A DNA stretch of 64,000 nt from Pseudomonas borbori (GTDB lineage Bacteria; Pseudomonadota; Gammaproteobacteria; Pseudomonadales; Pseudomonadaceae), in contig NZ_FOWX01000014.1 of assembly GCF_900115555.1 (NCBI RefSeq), positions 62,001 to 126,000 of the forward strand, in the 5' to 3' direction. The notes beneath the pieces were generated by a model. The model searched no databases. It was not told the origin of the DNA and saw nothing but the letters and a program-made list of their open reading frames with translations. Position 1 is the stretch's first letter, and the number at the start of each line of letters is the position of its first letter. Both the position numbers and the translations under genes were made by a program. Shown here piece by piece: positions 9,139 to 18,302 of the stretch.

Positions 9139-9687
9139 ATGACAGTTCAGCAATGGGCAGGCACAAAACTACTCGCGTTCCTGTGCGCGCTGTCGCTGCT
9201 GGGCGGTTGCGCCAGCCAGCAACCACAGACGCCCCAGGCGCAGGCGCCGCTAACGGGCGGCTCCCAGGTCGAGGACGCAGATGCCACCCTGGAGAGACTG
9301 CGCAGCCAAGCCCATCGCGGCGACCTCGACAGCCAGTTCCAGCTGGGCAGTTCCTACTTCGTCGGCCAACCGGCGAAAGACCTCAAGCAAGCCGAATACT
9401 GGTGGCAGCAGGCCGCCGACAAGGGCCACGCCCTGGCGGCGGTCAGCCTGGCCTATCTGTATACCGGCCGCGACAATCCGCAGTTCGCCAACCCGCAGCG
9501 CATGCTCAAGTACCTCAACCAGTCGGCCGCCAGCGGCAATCCGCTGGCCCAGCACATCCTCGGCAACCTCTATCTCAGGGGCGAGCAAGGCGTACCGCGC
9601 GATGCCAACCAGGCACGCCGGCTGTTCCAGAGCGCCTGCAAGCAGAACTATGAGGCCAGTTGCACGGCCTTGAGCACATTGCCCTGA
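9139..9687 (+). CDS. Sel1-like repeat lipoprotein
   Basis: 182 residues. The start at 9139 follows GAAGGA at seven-base spacing and gives a lipoprotein signal with lipobox LGGC (Cys24). After a Gln/Pro-rich linker come about three Sel1/TPR-like helical repeats: DSQFQLGSSYFVGQPAKDLKQ, AVSLAYLYTGRDN...ANPQRM, and AQHILGNLYLRGEQGVPRD. Such proteins act as scaffolds for protein-protein contacts at the envelope; the partner here is unknown. No mature aspartate after the lipid-carrying cysteine (Cys-Ala-Ser), so outer membrane sorting is likely. Stands alone. Confidence 0.8.
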   Translation: MTVQQWAGTKLLAFLCALSLLGGCASQQPQTPQAQAPLTGGSQVEDADATLERLRSQAHRGDLDSQFQLGSSYFVGQPAKDLKQAEYWWQQAADKGHALAAVSLAYLYTGRDNPQFANPQRMLKYLNQSAASGNPLAQHILGNLYLRGEQGVPRDANQARRLFQSACKQNYEASCTALSTLP

Positions 9688-9720
9688 AGCCGGTGCGAGA
9701 GGCTCCGCGCAAGAACGACC

Positions 9721-9780
9721 GGGCGGCGATCCGTCGGGCGGCGATCCGTCGGCCGGCGTTGCGTCGGGCGGCGTTGCGTT
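9721..9780. repeat. Four tandem 15-bp units
   Basis: Exactly four 15-base units (GGGCGGCGATCCGTC and variants) occur in a row just after the Sel1 lipoprotein gene. Units 1 and 2 are identical; units 3 and 4 differ at a few positions. Non-coding as far as can be seen. Confidence 0.85.
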
Positions 9781-9814
9781 TCAGTCGCGAAATTCGCGGA
9801 TAAAGACTGGCGGT

Positions 9815-9835
9815 GCAGAGCGCATAGCGCTCTGC
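9815..9835. repeat. Strong stem-loop between convergent genes
   Basis: GCAGAGCGC-ATA-GCGCTCTGC gives a 9-bp perfect stem with a 3-base loop. It lies between two convergent genes and could stop transcription from either side, but has no T tract. Confidence 0.6.
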
Positions 9836-9838
9836 CAG

Positions 9839-9860
9839 TGGTGCGCACGGCGCACCCTAC
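9839..9860. repeat. Single GTAGGGTGCGCC-family repeat
   Basis: One 22-bp unit in reverse orientation, directly after the stem-loop, between convergent genes. Confidence 0.8.
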
Positions 9861-9940
9861 CCGGATCTGCCGCACACCACGCCACCTTGGGCAGGTGCCC
9901 TCCCCGGTCGCACAGCCTGACTACCGGCCCGTAACCACAA

Positions 9941-10375
9941 TCACGGCTTGAGGTCGAACAGCGCCTTGCCGCTTTCCATGTCGCTGGGCACGGAAAAATG
10001 CTCGTGGACGATCAACCAGCGCTCACCCTGCCTGCGAAAGCACTGGGTGACGCGCATCCAGCAGCTCTGCGTCTGGCCCTTGTCGTCGGTGCCGCCGCAA
10101 TGCAACAGGTAATGGGCCACGCCGAGGTTGTCGTCGATCACGAAACTCGGATCGTGCACCTCGAACATGCCCTCGCCCGTGCACATTTCCATGCAGGCTT
10201 GCCAGTGCGCCTTGTAGGCTGCGCGACCGACGAAGCGCAACGGACCTATGGCGTCATAGGCCACCACCTCGTCGCTGTAGTGGCTGATGATGCGCTCGAC
10301 ATCCTTGGACTGTGCGGCCTGCGCCCAGCTGTCGACGGCCTGCTTGATCCGGCTTTGCGGGGTATCGATGATCAT
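9941..10375 (-). CDS. SnoaL/NTF2-like domain protein
   Basis: 144 residues. The start at 10375 is preceded by CAGGAGAG at good spacing; an upstream ATG in frame (10411) has none. The fold signature of the DUF4440/SnoaL group is visible: RIKQAVDSWAQAAQSKDVERIISHYSDEVVAYDAIGP at the start and WLIVHEHFSVPSD at the end. These cone-shaped domains bind small hydrophobic molecules or act as enzymes; the ligand cannot be read from sequence. It follows the YCII gene and the ECF sigma gene on the same strand, and NTF2-like proteins are common partners of such ECF modules. Confidence 0.8.
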   Translation of the reverse strand: MIIDTPQSRIKQAVDSWAQAAQSKDVERIISHYSDEVVAYDAIGPLRFVGRAAYKAHWQACMEMCTGEGMFEVHDPSFVIDDNLGVAHYLLHCGGTDDKGQTQSCWMRVTQCFRRQGERWLIVHEHFSVPSDMESGKALFDLKP

Positions 10376-10400
10376 TGTCGCTCTCCTGTTCAGGGGTGGT

Positions 10401-10559
10401 TCAGCTTTCATTCACCGAGCAACAGGCATGGGCGGCCGGCTGCTGATATTGGTCGTGCAGGCGGGTCCAGTTCAGCCCCTGGCCGTTCAGATCGGGCATG
10501 CCGCCCCAGCCTTCACCGCGGCTGGCAATACGGGGTAATGGGTAGCCATTGCGGTTCAT
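10401..10559 (-). CDS. Small protein of unknown function, 52 residues
   Basis: A short frame between the YCII and NTF2-like genes on the same strand. GGGAG lies nine bases before the ATG at 10559, and the frame fills the gap with 25 bases left before the next start. It contains a vicinal cysteine pair near the C-terminus (AHACCSVNES) and several Trp/Tyr. I do not recognise a family. It may be a genuine operon member or chance; comparative conservation would decide. Confidence 0.4.
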   Translation of the reverse strand: MNRNGYPLPRIASRGEGWGGMPDLNGQGLNWTRLHDQYQQPAAHACCSVNES

Positions 10560-10600
10560 GGCGTGAACTCCCAGTGGTGGTTTGGCTGCGGCGCGGCCGC

Positions 10601-10945
10601 TCACACGTCCAGCTGGCGCACCGGCCGCACTTCGACGCTGCCGACCCGCGCCGCCGGAATCTTGCCGGCGATCTGGAGGGCTTCGTTGAGGTCACGGGCC
10701 TCGACCAGGTAGAAGCCGGCCAGTTGCTCCTTGGTCTCGGCGAAGGGGCCGTCGGTGATCGACAGCTTGCCGCCGCGCATGCGCACGGTGGTCGCGGTCT
10801 CCACCGGCTGCAACGCCTCGGCGGCGAGCATGCGGCCGCTCTGGCGCACCACCTCGGCATAGGCAAAGCACTCCTCGTCACGCGGGCTGTCGGGGGAGTC
10901 GTGCAGCAGCTGTTCGTTGCTGTAGACCAGGCAGAGGTATTTCAT
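10601..10945 (-). CDS. YCII-related (DGPF motif) protein
   Basis: 114 residues. It begins MKYLCLVYSNEQLL and carries the family signature ITDGPFAETKEQLAGFYLVEA, so it is a DGPF/YCII-domain protein with a ferredoxin-like dimeric fold. GGAG precedes the ATG at 10945, which is why the longer frame to 11071 was trimmed. Its gene follows the ECF sigma gene with about 150 bases between them, including one palindromic repeat. The pairing of DGPF proteins with extended ECF sigma factors is the hallmark of ECF group 42; the biochemical role of the DGPF protein is unsettled. Confidence 0.85.
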   Translation of the reverse strand: MKYLCLVYSNEQLLHDSPDSPRDEECFAYAEVVRQSGRMLAAEALQPVETATTVRMRGGKLSITDGPFAETKEQLAGFYLVEARDLNEALQIAGKIPAARVGSVEVRPVRQLDV

Positions 10946-11051
10946 GACGGGCTCCGGATTGCATGGGGCTGGGTATTGATTAGTCGAGCGCCAGGCGTGG
11001 CAATCGACAGCACCCATAAAAATATTTCCGCGCCCGACCAACCGCCACCCC

Positions 11052-11072
11052 GTAGGGTGCGCCGTGCGCACC
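11052..11072. repeat. Single GTAGGGTGCGCC-family repeat
   Basis: A forward copy of the dispersed unit in the gap between the ECF sigma gene and the YCII gene, inside a probable operon. Confidence 0.8.
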
Positions 11073-11095
11073 GACAGTCTTGGCCGCTACGCCTC

Positions 11096-12340
11096 TCAGC
11101 CGTCGACCAGTTCATCCAGACGCCGTTGCAGGAACTGCCGATCCGCTCCCTGGCGGGCCAAGTGCAGGGCGCGTCGATAGGCGTCGCGGGCCTCGCCGCT
11201 GCGGCCCAGACGGCGATAGAGGTCGGCCTGGGCGGCGTACGCCAGGTGGTAGTCGGCCAGCTCGCCGCGATCGAGCAGAGCCTCGATCAGCGCCAGACCG
11301 GCTGCCGGGCCGTCGCGCATGGCCAGCGCCACCGCGCGGTTGAGCTCGATCACCGGCGAGGGCGAAATGCGCAGCAGGGCATCGTAGAGCCCGACGATCT
11401 GCGCCCAGTCGGTGGCCGCGGCGTTCGCCGCCTCGGCATGCACGGCGGCGATGGCGGCCTGCAACGCATAGGCGCCAAACCGTTGCGAGCGCAGCGCCTG
11501 CAGCACCAGGGCATCGCCTTCGGCGATCAGCTCGGCAGACCAGAGCGAGCGATCCTGCTGGTCCAGCAGCACCGGCTCGCCGCTGGCCGAGGTGCGCGCC
11601 GGGCGGCGCGCCTCGTGCAGCAGCATCAAGGCCAGCAGGCCCATGACTTCCGGCTCGGGCAACAGCTCGAGGAGCAGCCGCCCCAGCCGAATGGCCTCGT
11701 TGGACAGGTGGCTGCGGGTCAGCGCGGCGCCGGAGCTGGCGAAGTAGCCCTCGTTGAACACCAGGTAGATCACCTGCAGCACCGACTGCAGGCGCTCGGC
11801 CAGTTCGCCGCGCCCCGGCACCTCGTAGGGGATGCGTGCATCGCGGATCTTGGCCTTGGCCCGCACGATGCGCTGGGCCACGGTGCTCGGGCTGACGAGA
11901 AAGGCGCGGGCGATATCTTCGGTACTGAGGTCGCAGATCTCGCGCAGGGTCAGCGCCACCTGGGCATCGGCGCCAAGCGCCGGGTGGCAGCAGGTGAAGA
12001 TCAGACGCAGGCGGTCGTCCTCGAGGCTGTCGCCGTCCCACAACGGCTGATCGCACGCGGCAATGGAGTCAGCCAGGCGCGCATCCAGCGGTTCGAAACG
12101 GGCCTGACGACGCAGGCCGTCGATGGCCTTGAAGCGCCCCGCCGACACCAGCCAGGCCCGCGGGTTGGCCGGTACGCCATCGCCCGGCCATTGCTCCATC
12201 GCCACCCGAAACGCCTCGTGCAGCGCCTCTTCGGCCAGATCGAAATCGCCCAGCAGACGGATCAGGGTCGCCAGCACCCGCCGCGACTCCTCACGGTAGA
12301 GCCTGGCCAGCAGTTCATGCAGCGGTTCAGCGGCGTCCAT
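11096..12340 (-). CDS. ECF sigma factor with long C-terminal extension (ECF42-like)
   Basis: 414 residues, twice the usual ECF length. Sigma region 2 is at about 10-80 (LIRLLGDFDLAEEALHEAF, NPRAWLVSAGRFKAIDGLRR). Region 4 is at about 115-165 (LREICDLSTEDIARAFLVS, STVAQRIVRAKAKIRD). The remaining 250 residues form a helical, TPR-like extension (YFASSGAALTRS, LHEARRPAR, ADLYRRLGRSGEARDAYRRAL). This arrangement with a neighbouring DGPF gene matches ECF42, where the extension, not an anti-sigma factor, is thought to control activity; consistent with that, no membrane anti-sigma gene is present. The start at 12340 has GGAAGG upstream; the 70-residue upstream extension of the frame is not family-like. 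Confidence 0.88.
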   Translation of the reverse strand: MDAAEPLHELLARLYREESRRVLATLIRLLGDFDLAEEALHEAFRVAMEQWPGDGVPANPRAWLVSAGRFKAIDGLRRQARFEPLDARLADSIAACDQPLWDGDSLEDDRLRLIFTCCHPALGADAQVALTLREICDLSTEDIARAFLVSPSTVAQRIVRAKAKIRDARIPYEVPGRGELAERLQSVLQVIYLVFNEGYFASSGAALTRSHLSNEAIRLGRLLLELLPEPEVMGLLALMLLHEARRPARTSASGEPVLLDQQDRSLWSAELIAEGDALVLQALRSQRFGAYALQAAIAAVHAEAANAAATDWAQIVGLYDALLRISPSPVIELNRAVALAMRDGPAAGLALIEALLDRGELADYHLAYAAQADLYRRLGRSGEARDAYRRALHLARQGADRQFLQRRLDELVDG

Positions 12341-12478
12341 GGTTGCCCTTCCTTCGACTGATGCGCCTGTCAGCGTAGGCCGCCTCGGCAGCGAGGACAA
12401 CGGGGCAGAACACTCGATCGACCAGCATAGGTTGTGCCGCGCACCGGCGGTTATGCGCGTTATGCGTGGTGAGCACTT

Positions 12479-12498
12479 GGTGCGCATGGCGCACCCTT
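12479..12498. repeat. Diverged GTAGGGTGCGCC-family repeat
   Basis: A degenerate reverse copy (GGTGCGCATGGCGCACCC) upstream of the ECF sigma gene, abutting the next element. Confidence 0.6.
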
Positions 12499-12557
12499 CG
12501 CTTGTTTTTGCCTTGTCTCGGCTGCATCGCCTACGTTTTTTCAACGGCCTGCTAGTG
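12499..12557. repeat. Right-end fragment of CACTAGCAGGC element
   Basis: About 58 bases matching the right end of the complete element at 12693-12844 (TTTTTGCCTTGTCT, CGCCTACG, then TCAACGGCCTGCTAGTG). Its left part is replaced by the repeat before it, so this is a truncated copy. Confidence 0.75.
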
Positions 12558-12585
12558 TCACGACACGATTAATCTGTCGCTTCCC

Positions 12586-12653
12586 GAGGGAGGGGCTTTA
12601 GCCGCGATTGACCTTGAAGGCGCTGAAAGCATCGCGACTGAAGCCCCTCCCAC
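12586..12653. repeat. GGGAGGGGCTTTAGCCGCGA palindromic repeat
   Basis: Ends are inverted: GGGAGGGGCTTTAGCCGCGA on the left and TCGCGACTGAAGCCCCTCCC on the right around a 25-base loop, a REP-like unit. A second copy is at 47846-47929. Confidence 0.8.
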
Positions 12654-12692
12654 ACAGCCTGGCATTGAACCGACATTTCATGGTTGGCGCGA

Positions 12693-12844
12693 CACTAGCA
12701 GGCTGTTGAAAAACTACCTGCGTTGGCAATACTGCGGTTAAAACGGCCTCGGAATGCTCATTTACAGCCAGTAAACTCCGCTTCCTCGGCCGTTTTTGCC
12801 TTGTCTTGCCTGCCTCGCCTACGTTTCTCAACGGCCTGCTAGTG
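12693..12844. mobile_element. MITE-like element, 152 bp, complete
   Basis: Bounded by CACTAGCAGGC-TGTTGAAAAAC and its inverted counterpart GTTTCTCAACG-GCCTGCTAGTG. It is too short for a transposase and has no coding frame. Related copies are at 12499-12557 (fragment), 16073-16340, 50711-50890 and 62270-62299. It ends 24 bases from a GntR-type operator and separates that site from any leftward gene. Confidence 0.75.
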
Positions 12845-12868
12845 GACCGAACATAAGTTGTTCGACTA

Positions 12869-12888
12869 GTCATACGTTATCACACAAC
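12869..12888 (-). promoter_or_regulatory. Candidate GntR operator (reverse orientation, orphaned)
   Basis: Reads GTTGTGTGATAACGTATGAC on the minus strand, matching the operator seen beside kdgD in the same orientation. No leftward gene follows: the MITE at 12693-12844 begins 24 bases away. It sits about 235 bases from the forward site at 13122, like the kdgD/gudD-paralogue pair. Confidence 0.55.
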
Positions 12889-13082
12889 ACACCCAACAAT
12901 AACAGCTCTTCATGCACGGAAGACGGCCTACTGTCGGCACCGTGGGCGTACCTCGGCAACGTCTGCGGCAACCGCAAAAGCCACATACTGACCCCTTCAA
13001 ACCAGCAAGTACGCGCACTCAAGGGTGGACGTTGGACGCCTGCTGGCGTCTTTCCCTTATTCAACTTTTGCCTAGGGACGCG

Positions 13083-13134
13083 TTGACAAAGCCGGCTAAG
13101 GTTGCCGATAATCCAATCAATGTTGTACGACAAC
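13083..13134 (+). promoter_or_regulatory. Sigma-70 promoter with GntR operator for oprD/lactonase
   Basis: -35 TTGACA (13083-13088), an 18-base spacer, and -10 GATAAT (13107-13112). The operator GTTGTACGACAAC (13122-13134) covers the predicted transcription start, the position expected for repression. The same layout, with identical -35, -10 and spacer length, occurs at 27920-27977. Confidence 0.7.
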
Positions 13135-13435
13135 ATATGACTAATTATAAAAACAAAACCAAGGCCCTACCATGACGACTGTTGCTCTCGCCGCATCGGC
13201 TCGCTTCTCGCCCCTCCCGGCTGGCCCCGCTTCGCGCGCGCCAGCAGGACGCCCCCAGCTACACCCGCACATACCCACCGCATTCGCCGACGGCTAAGCC
13301 CGAAGCAGAGGCACGTCCCGACCACGGACACGCCTGTCGCCCTGGCATGGGGCAACTCACCCGTTCCTTACGCTCGCCGCTGGCGACTCAGGCAAGCAAG
13401 GGAACGGCTTGTTCAAAAATGGGAGCACAACAACA
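13135..13435 (+). other. Long 5' leader of the porin operon
   Basis: About 300 transcribed bases before the porin start. An ATG at 13172 opens a 42-codon frame rich in Pro/Ala/Arg with no ribosome-binding site. The first 50 bases resemble the leader at 27971-28010 (run of A, then GGCCC..CCATGA); after the ATG the two diverge. I do not call the frame a gene. Confidence 0.45.
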
Positions 13436-14689
13436 ATGACTGCACGCAATACCCTCTCGCTCGTCCTGCTCGGTGCCGGCAGCATGGCCCTCGCATTGCC
13501 ACTCAGCAGCCAGGCCGCCGGCTTCGGCGAAGACGCCAAGGTCACCCTCGGCCTGCGCAATTTCTATATCAACCGCAATTTCGTCGACCCAGCCTATCCG
13601 CAGGGCAAGGCCGAGGAATGGACCCAGAGCTTTATCCTCGACGCCCGCTCGGGGTTCACCGAAGGCAGCGTTGGCTTCGGCCTGGATGTGTTGGGCATGA
13701 GCGCGTTCAAACTGGATAGTGGTCGCGGCACCAACGGTACTCAGCTGTTGCCGATTCATGATGACGGCCAAGCAGCAGACAACTACGGACGTCTGGCTAT
13801 TGCCGCCAAAGCCAAAGTGTCCAAGACCGAACTGAAAGTCGGTGAGCACGCGCCAGTGCTACCCATCTTGCGCAGCGACGACGGCCGCTCGCTGCCGCAG
13901 ACCTTCCAGGGAGGGCTAATCACCTCCAAGGAAATCGACGGTCTAACCCTCTATGGCGGACAGATGCGCGCCACCAGCCTGCGCAATGACGCCAGCATGG
14001 AGGACATGGCGATGAACGGTCGCACCGGCATTACCAGCGACCGCTTCAACTTTGCCGGCGGCGAATACCGATTCAACCAGGATCGTACCCTGATCGGCCT
14101 GTGGAACGCCGAGCTGAAAGACATCTACAACCAACAATACCTGCAACTGACGCATAACCAGCCAGTTGGCGACTGGACCCTGGGGGCAAACCTCGGTTAC
14201 TTCGTCGGCAGTGAAGACGGCAGCGAACTGGCCGGCAAACTGGACAACAAGACCTACTCGGGCCTGTTCTCCGCCAAGACTGGCGCCCATGCCCTTTATG
14301 TCGGCCTGCAAAAGCTCAGCGGCGCCGACAAGTGGATCCGCGTTAACGGCACCAGTGGCGGCATGCTGGCCAACGATGGCTTCAACTCCAGCTTCGACAA
14401 CGCCCAGGAACGTTCCTGGCAAGTGCGCCATGACTACAACTTCGCCGGCATTGGCATTCCCGGTTTAACCCTGATGAACCGCTACACCAGTGGCGACAAC
14501 ATTCATGTGGGTGCCACTAGCGACGGTAAAGAGTGGGGCCGCGACAGCGAACTGACCTATGTCATTCAGAGCGGCACTTTGAAGAACCTGTCGATGAAAT
14601 GGCGCAACGCGAGCATCCGCCGCGATTTCAGCAGCAACGAGTTTGACGAGAACCGCCTGATCTTCAACTACCCACTGTCGATTCTCTGA
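13436..14689 (+). CDS. OprD-family outer membrane porin
   Basis: 417 residues. The ATG at 13436 follows GGGAG and opens a Sec signal peptide (SLVLLGAGSMALALPLSSQAA, cleavage before GFGEDAK); the TTG nine codons upstream was rejected. The mature part has OprD-family features: KVTLGLRNFYINRNF, the GFTEGSVGFGLDVLG strand pair, LPQTFQGGLITSKEIDGLTLYGGQ, and a terminal strand ending in hydrophobic residues (NYPLSIL) without a final aromatic. It should be an 18-strand channel for small carboxylates. Promoter and operator match those of the aldarate operons, so the substrate is probably an aldarate or its lactone. A terminator follows at 14739, and the lactonase is next. Confidence 0.9.
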   Translation: MTARNTLSLVLLGAGSMALALPLSSQAAGFGEDAKVTLGLRNFYINRNFVDPAYPQGKAEEWTQSFILDARSGFTEGSVGFGLDVLGMSAFKLDSGRGTNGTQLLPIHDDGQAADNYGRLAIAAKAKVSKTELKVGEHAPVLPILRSDDGRSLPQTFQGGLITSKEIDGLTLYGGQMRATSLRNDASMEDMAMNGRTGITSDRFNFAGGEYRFNQDRTLIGLWNAELKDIYNQQYLQLTHNQPVGDWTLGANLGYFVGSEDGSELAGKLDNKTYSGLFSAKTGAHALYVGLQKLSGADKWIRVNGTSGGMLANDGFNSSFDNAQERSWQVRHDYNFAGIGIPGLTLMNRYTSGDNIHVGATSDGKEWGRDSELTYVIQSGTLKNLSMKWRNASIRRDFSSNEFDENRLIFNYPLSIL

Positions 14690-14738
14690 TTCACGGCTTT
14701 ACCTGCGTCTGATTACTCCATGTGTTACGGCACCTTCG

Positions 14739-14763
14739 GCCCGTCCTCGCGACGGGCTTTTTT
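14739..14763 (+). terminator. Rho-independent terminator after oprD-family porin
   Basis: GCCCGTC-CTCGC-GACGGGC followed by six T. It lies between the porin and the lactonase, so the lactonase is either read through at reduced level or has its own promoter. Confidence 0.85.
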
Positions 14764-14828
14764 ACAACAGCAAAACCTGATCGAGCATTGCAAGCCCCTG
14801 AAAATCATCTGGAAACTGGAGAAATTCA

Positions 14829-15938
14829 ATGAGCACAATAAAAAATCAATGTTCAAAAGACAGCAGCGCAGAAACTTCCCGCCGGAAGTTTCTCAGGAAA
14901 TCACTGGTACTCTCGGCCGGCGTTGCCTCCCTTGGCAGCCTGGGGCTGCCCCGACTGGTTGATGCGCAACCGCTGACGCAACGCTACCCGGATGCACTCG
15001 TCGAGATTCTTGACGAGAGCTTCACAAAATACCGCCTGTTCAACGCCAGCGTGGAGAAGCTTGCCACCGGCATGCGCTGGGCCGAAGGTCCGGTGTGGGT
15101 TGGCGATGGCCGCTACCTCCTGGTCAGCGACATTCCCAACAACCGGATAATGCGCTGGGACGAAATCAGCGAGTCATTCAGCATCTTCCGGGACGCCTCG
15201 AACCATTCAAATGGCTTGACCCGTGATCGCCAGGGCAGATTGATTACCTGCGAAGGCTCGACCACAAACGATCAAGGCCGCCGGGTCACCCGCACTGAAT
15301 ACGACGGCAGCATCACAGTCCTCGCCGATAGCTATGACGGCAAGCGCTTCAATTCCCCCAACGACGTCGTGGTCAAGCGCGACGGTTCGGTCTGGTTTAC
15401 CGACCCGCCCTTCCAGACCGGGAATTACTATGAGGGCCACAAAATTGCTCCCGTCCTACCCGACGCGGTATATCGCATCGATGGCAACAGCGGCAAAGTC
15501 ACCCGTGTCATCGACAGCATTTCCGGCCCCAATGGCCTGTGCTTTTCACCTGACGAAAAATTCCTGTATGTCGTCGAAGGCCGGGCCAAGCCAAATCGGC
15601 TGATCTGGGCTTACAAGGTCAATGATGATGGTTCCCTGGGAGAGCGCCGCAAGCATATCGAAGCTCAGGAGCACGGTGCGCTGGATGGCATCAAGTGTGA
15701 CGAGGACGGCAATCTCTGGTGTGGCTGGGGCAGCAGCGGCGCACAAGGCGCCAAGCTGGAGAGCCTTGATGGCGTCATGATATTCAATACCCTGGGCAAG
15801 GCCATCGGCCACATCAAGCTGCCTGAACGATGTGGAAATCTGTGTTTTGGTGGCAGTAAAGGCAACCGCCTATTTATGGCTAGCAGCCACTCGTTGTATG
15901 CCCTCTACGTCAATACACGTGACGCCACCTTTGCTTGA
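14829..15938 (+). CDS. Tat-exported SMP-30/gluconolactonase-family lactonase
   Basis: 369 residues. The N-terminus carries a twin-arginine signal (SRRKFLRKSL, Arg18-Arg19) and a hydrophobic stretch to about residue 46, so the folded enzyme is sent to the periplasm. The six-bladed SMP-30 propeller follows, with the metal-binding and catalytic motifs WAEGPVW, NDVVVKRDGSVWFTDP, GPNGLCFSPDEKFLYV and LDGIKCDEDGNLW. GGAG precedes the ATG. Family members hydrolyse sugar-acid lactones; here glucaro- or galactarolactone is the likely substrate, given the porin before it and the aldarate genes beyond. Most bacterial aldarolactonases are cytoplasmic, so export is notable. The exact lactone is inferred. 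Confidence 0.87.
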   Translation: MSTIKNQCSKDSSAETSRRKFLRKSLVLSAGVASLGSLGLPRLVDAQPLTQRYPDALVEILDESFTKYRLFNASVEKLATGMRWAEGPVWVGDGRYLLVSDIPNNRIMRWDEISESFSIFRDASNHSNGLTRDRQGRLITCEGSTTNDQGRRVTRTEYDGSITVLADSYDGKRFNSPNDVVVKRDGSVWFTDPPFQTGNYYEGHKIAPVLPDAVYRIDGNSGKVTRVIDSISGPNGLCFSPDEKFLYVVEGRAKPNRLIWAYKVNDDGSLGERRKHIEAQEHGALDGIKCDEDGNLWCGWGSSGAQGAKLESLDGVMIFNTLGKAIGHIKLPERCGNLCFGGSKGNRLFMASSHSLYALYVNTRDATFA

Positions 15939-15951
15939 ATATCCCAGACCC

Positions 15952-15973
15952 GACTGCAGGCTAGCCTGCAGTC
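15952..15973. terminator. 22-bp perfect palindrome after the lactonase gene
   Basis: GACTGCAGGCT followed by its exact complement. It lies 14 bases past the stop and is followed by a T/G-rich stretch rather than a clean T run, so it is probably an imperfect terminator; it could also be a protein-binding palindrome. Confidence 0.5.
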
Positions 15974-16072
15974 TTGTGTTTACTAGCCATTCGTACGATT
16001 TAGCCCTCAACACCACATCGGTGGAGCGGCCATAGGCATCTGCATTGCGCAGTTCAGCCATTGCCCCTCGGT

Positions 16073-16340
16073 CTAACAGGCCGTTGAAAAACGTAGGCGA
16101 GGCAGCCAGCGCAATACCGATGGCGGCCCCGCAAAAACAGGCGCAACGTAGCGCAGCGGAGTAACAGCCGCAGGCTGGCCCCGAAGGGGTGAGCGCAGCG
16201 AATCAAAAGCGGAGTTTAGGTGTTGTAAATGAGCATTTTGATGGGGACGCCTAGTTGGGGGCGCCTAGCCCGGATTCGCGCACGAACCTGTTTTTAACGC
16301 AGCGATGGTAACGCAGGTAGTTTTTCACCAGCCTGCTAAT
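16073..16340. mobile_element. MITE-like element, about 268 bp
   Basis: Left end CTAACAGGCCGTTGAAAAACG and right end GTAGTTTTTCACCAGCCTGCTAAT are inverted relatives of the 12693-12844 ends. The interior is longer and differs from the other copies, including a GGCCCCGAAGGGGT hairpin. No transposase frame. It occupies most of the 530-base gap between the lactonase and the convergent chemoreceptor; the rest of the gap holds nothing I can identify. Confidence 0.7.
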
Positions 16341-16469
16341 GCTGCTCGGCATGGGCAACCACAGTACTGCCGGAGCCACCTGCCCATAAGGGACAGCAGA
16401 AGTTGCTTGAGCAAAATGGGCTCGTCAGAAAACAAGTAAATCGACTCTGCACCTCGAACTTCTTTACGT

Positions 16470-18119
<1,650 letters not shown>

Positions 18120-18173
18120 TTACCCCTCTTTACAGGGAGTGATGGCATGGTTGTTGTAGGGTGATTTTTAAAA

Positions 18174-18192
18174 GGCGCACTTGTGGTGCGCC
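18174..18192. repeat. Short palindrome upstream of the chemoreceptor
   Basis: GGCGCAC-TTGTG-GTGCGCC, a 7-bp stem in the 207-base gap between the dehydrogenase and the chemoreceptor gene. May act as an attenuating terminator of the long operon. Confidence 0.5.
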
Positions 18193-18302
18193 ACTACAGC
18201 AAAGGTGTCAGTTAAACAGACGTAAGAGACCGGGCCGGCGCTTGTGGCAACGACCCGGATATGACGGTGCGCCCTGCGGCGAACCCTCATATTCAGGTGG
18301 GT

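Noticed and set aside
9721..9780. Possible CRISPR array
   Set aside because: The units are contiguous 15-mers with no spacers and no cas genes nearby.
9998..12361. 787-codon open frame on the plus strand
   Set aside because: It runs antisense through the NTF2-like, YCII and ECF sigma genes; high GC leaves this frame open. No domain, and its composition (Gln/Ala/Gly/His) is typical of shadows.
12341..13082. Possible insertion sequence remnant
   Set aside because: Several repeat ends are present but no transposase-like frame; consistent with MITE and REP-like elements only.
13172..13300. 42-codon frame in the porin leader
   Set aside because: No ribosome-binding site and Pro/Ala/Arg-rich; treated as leader.
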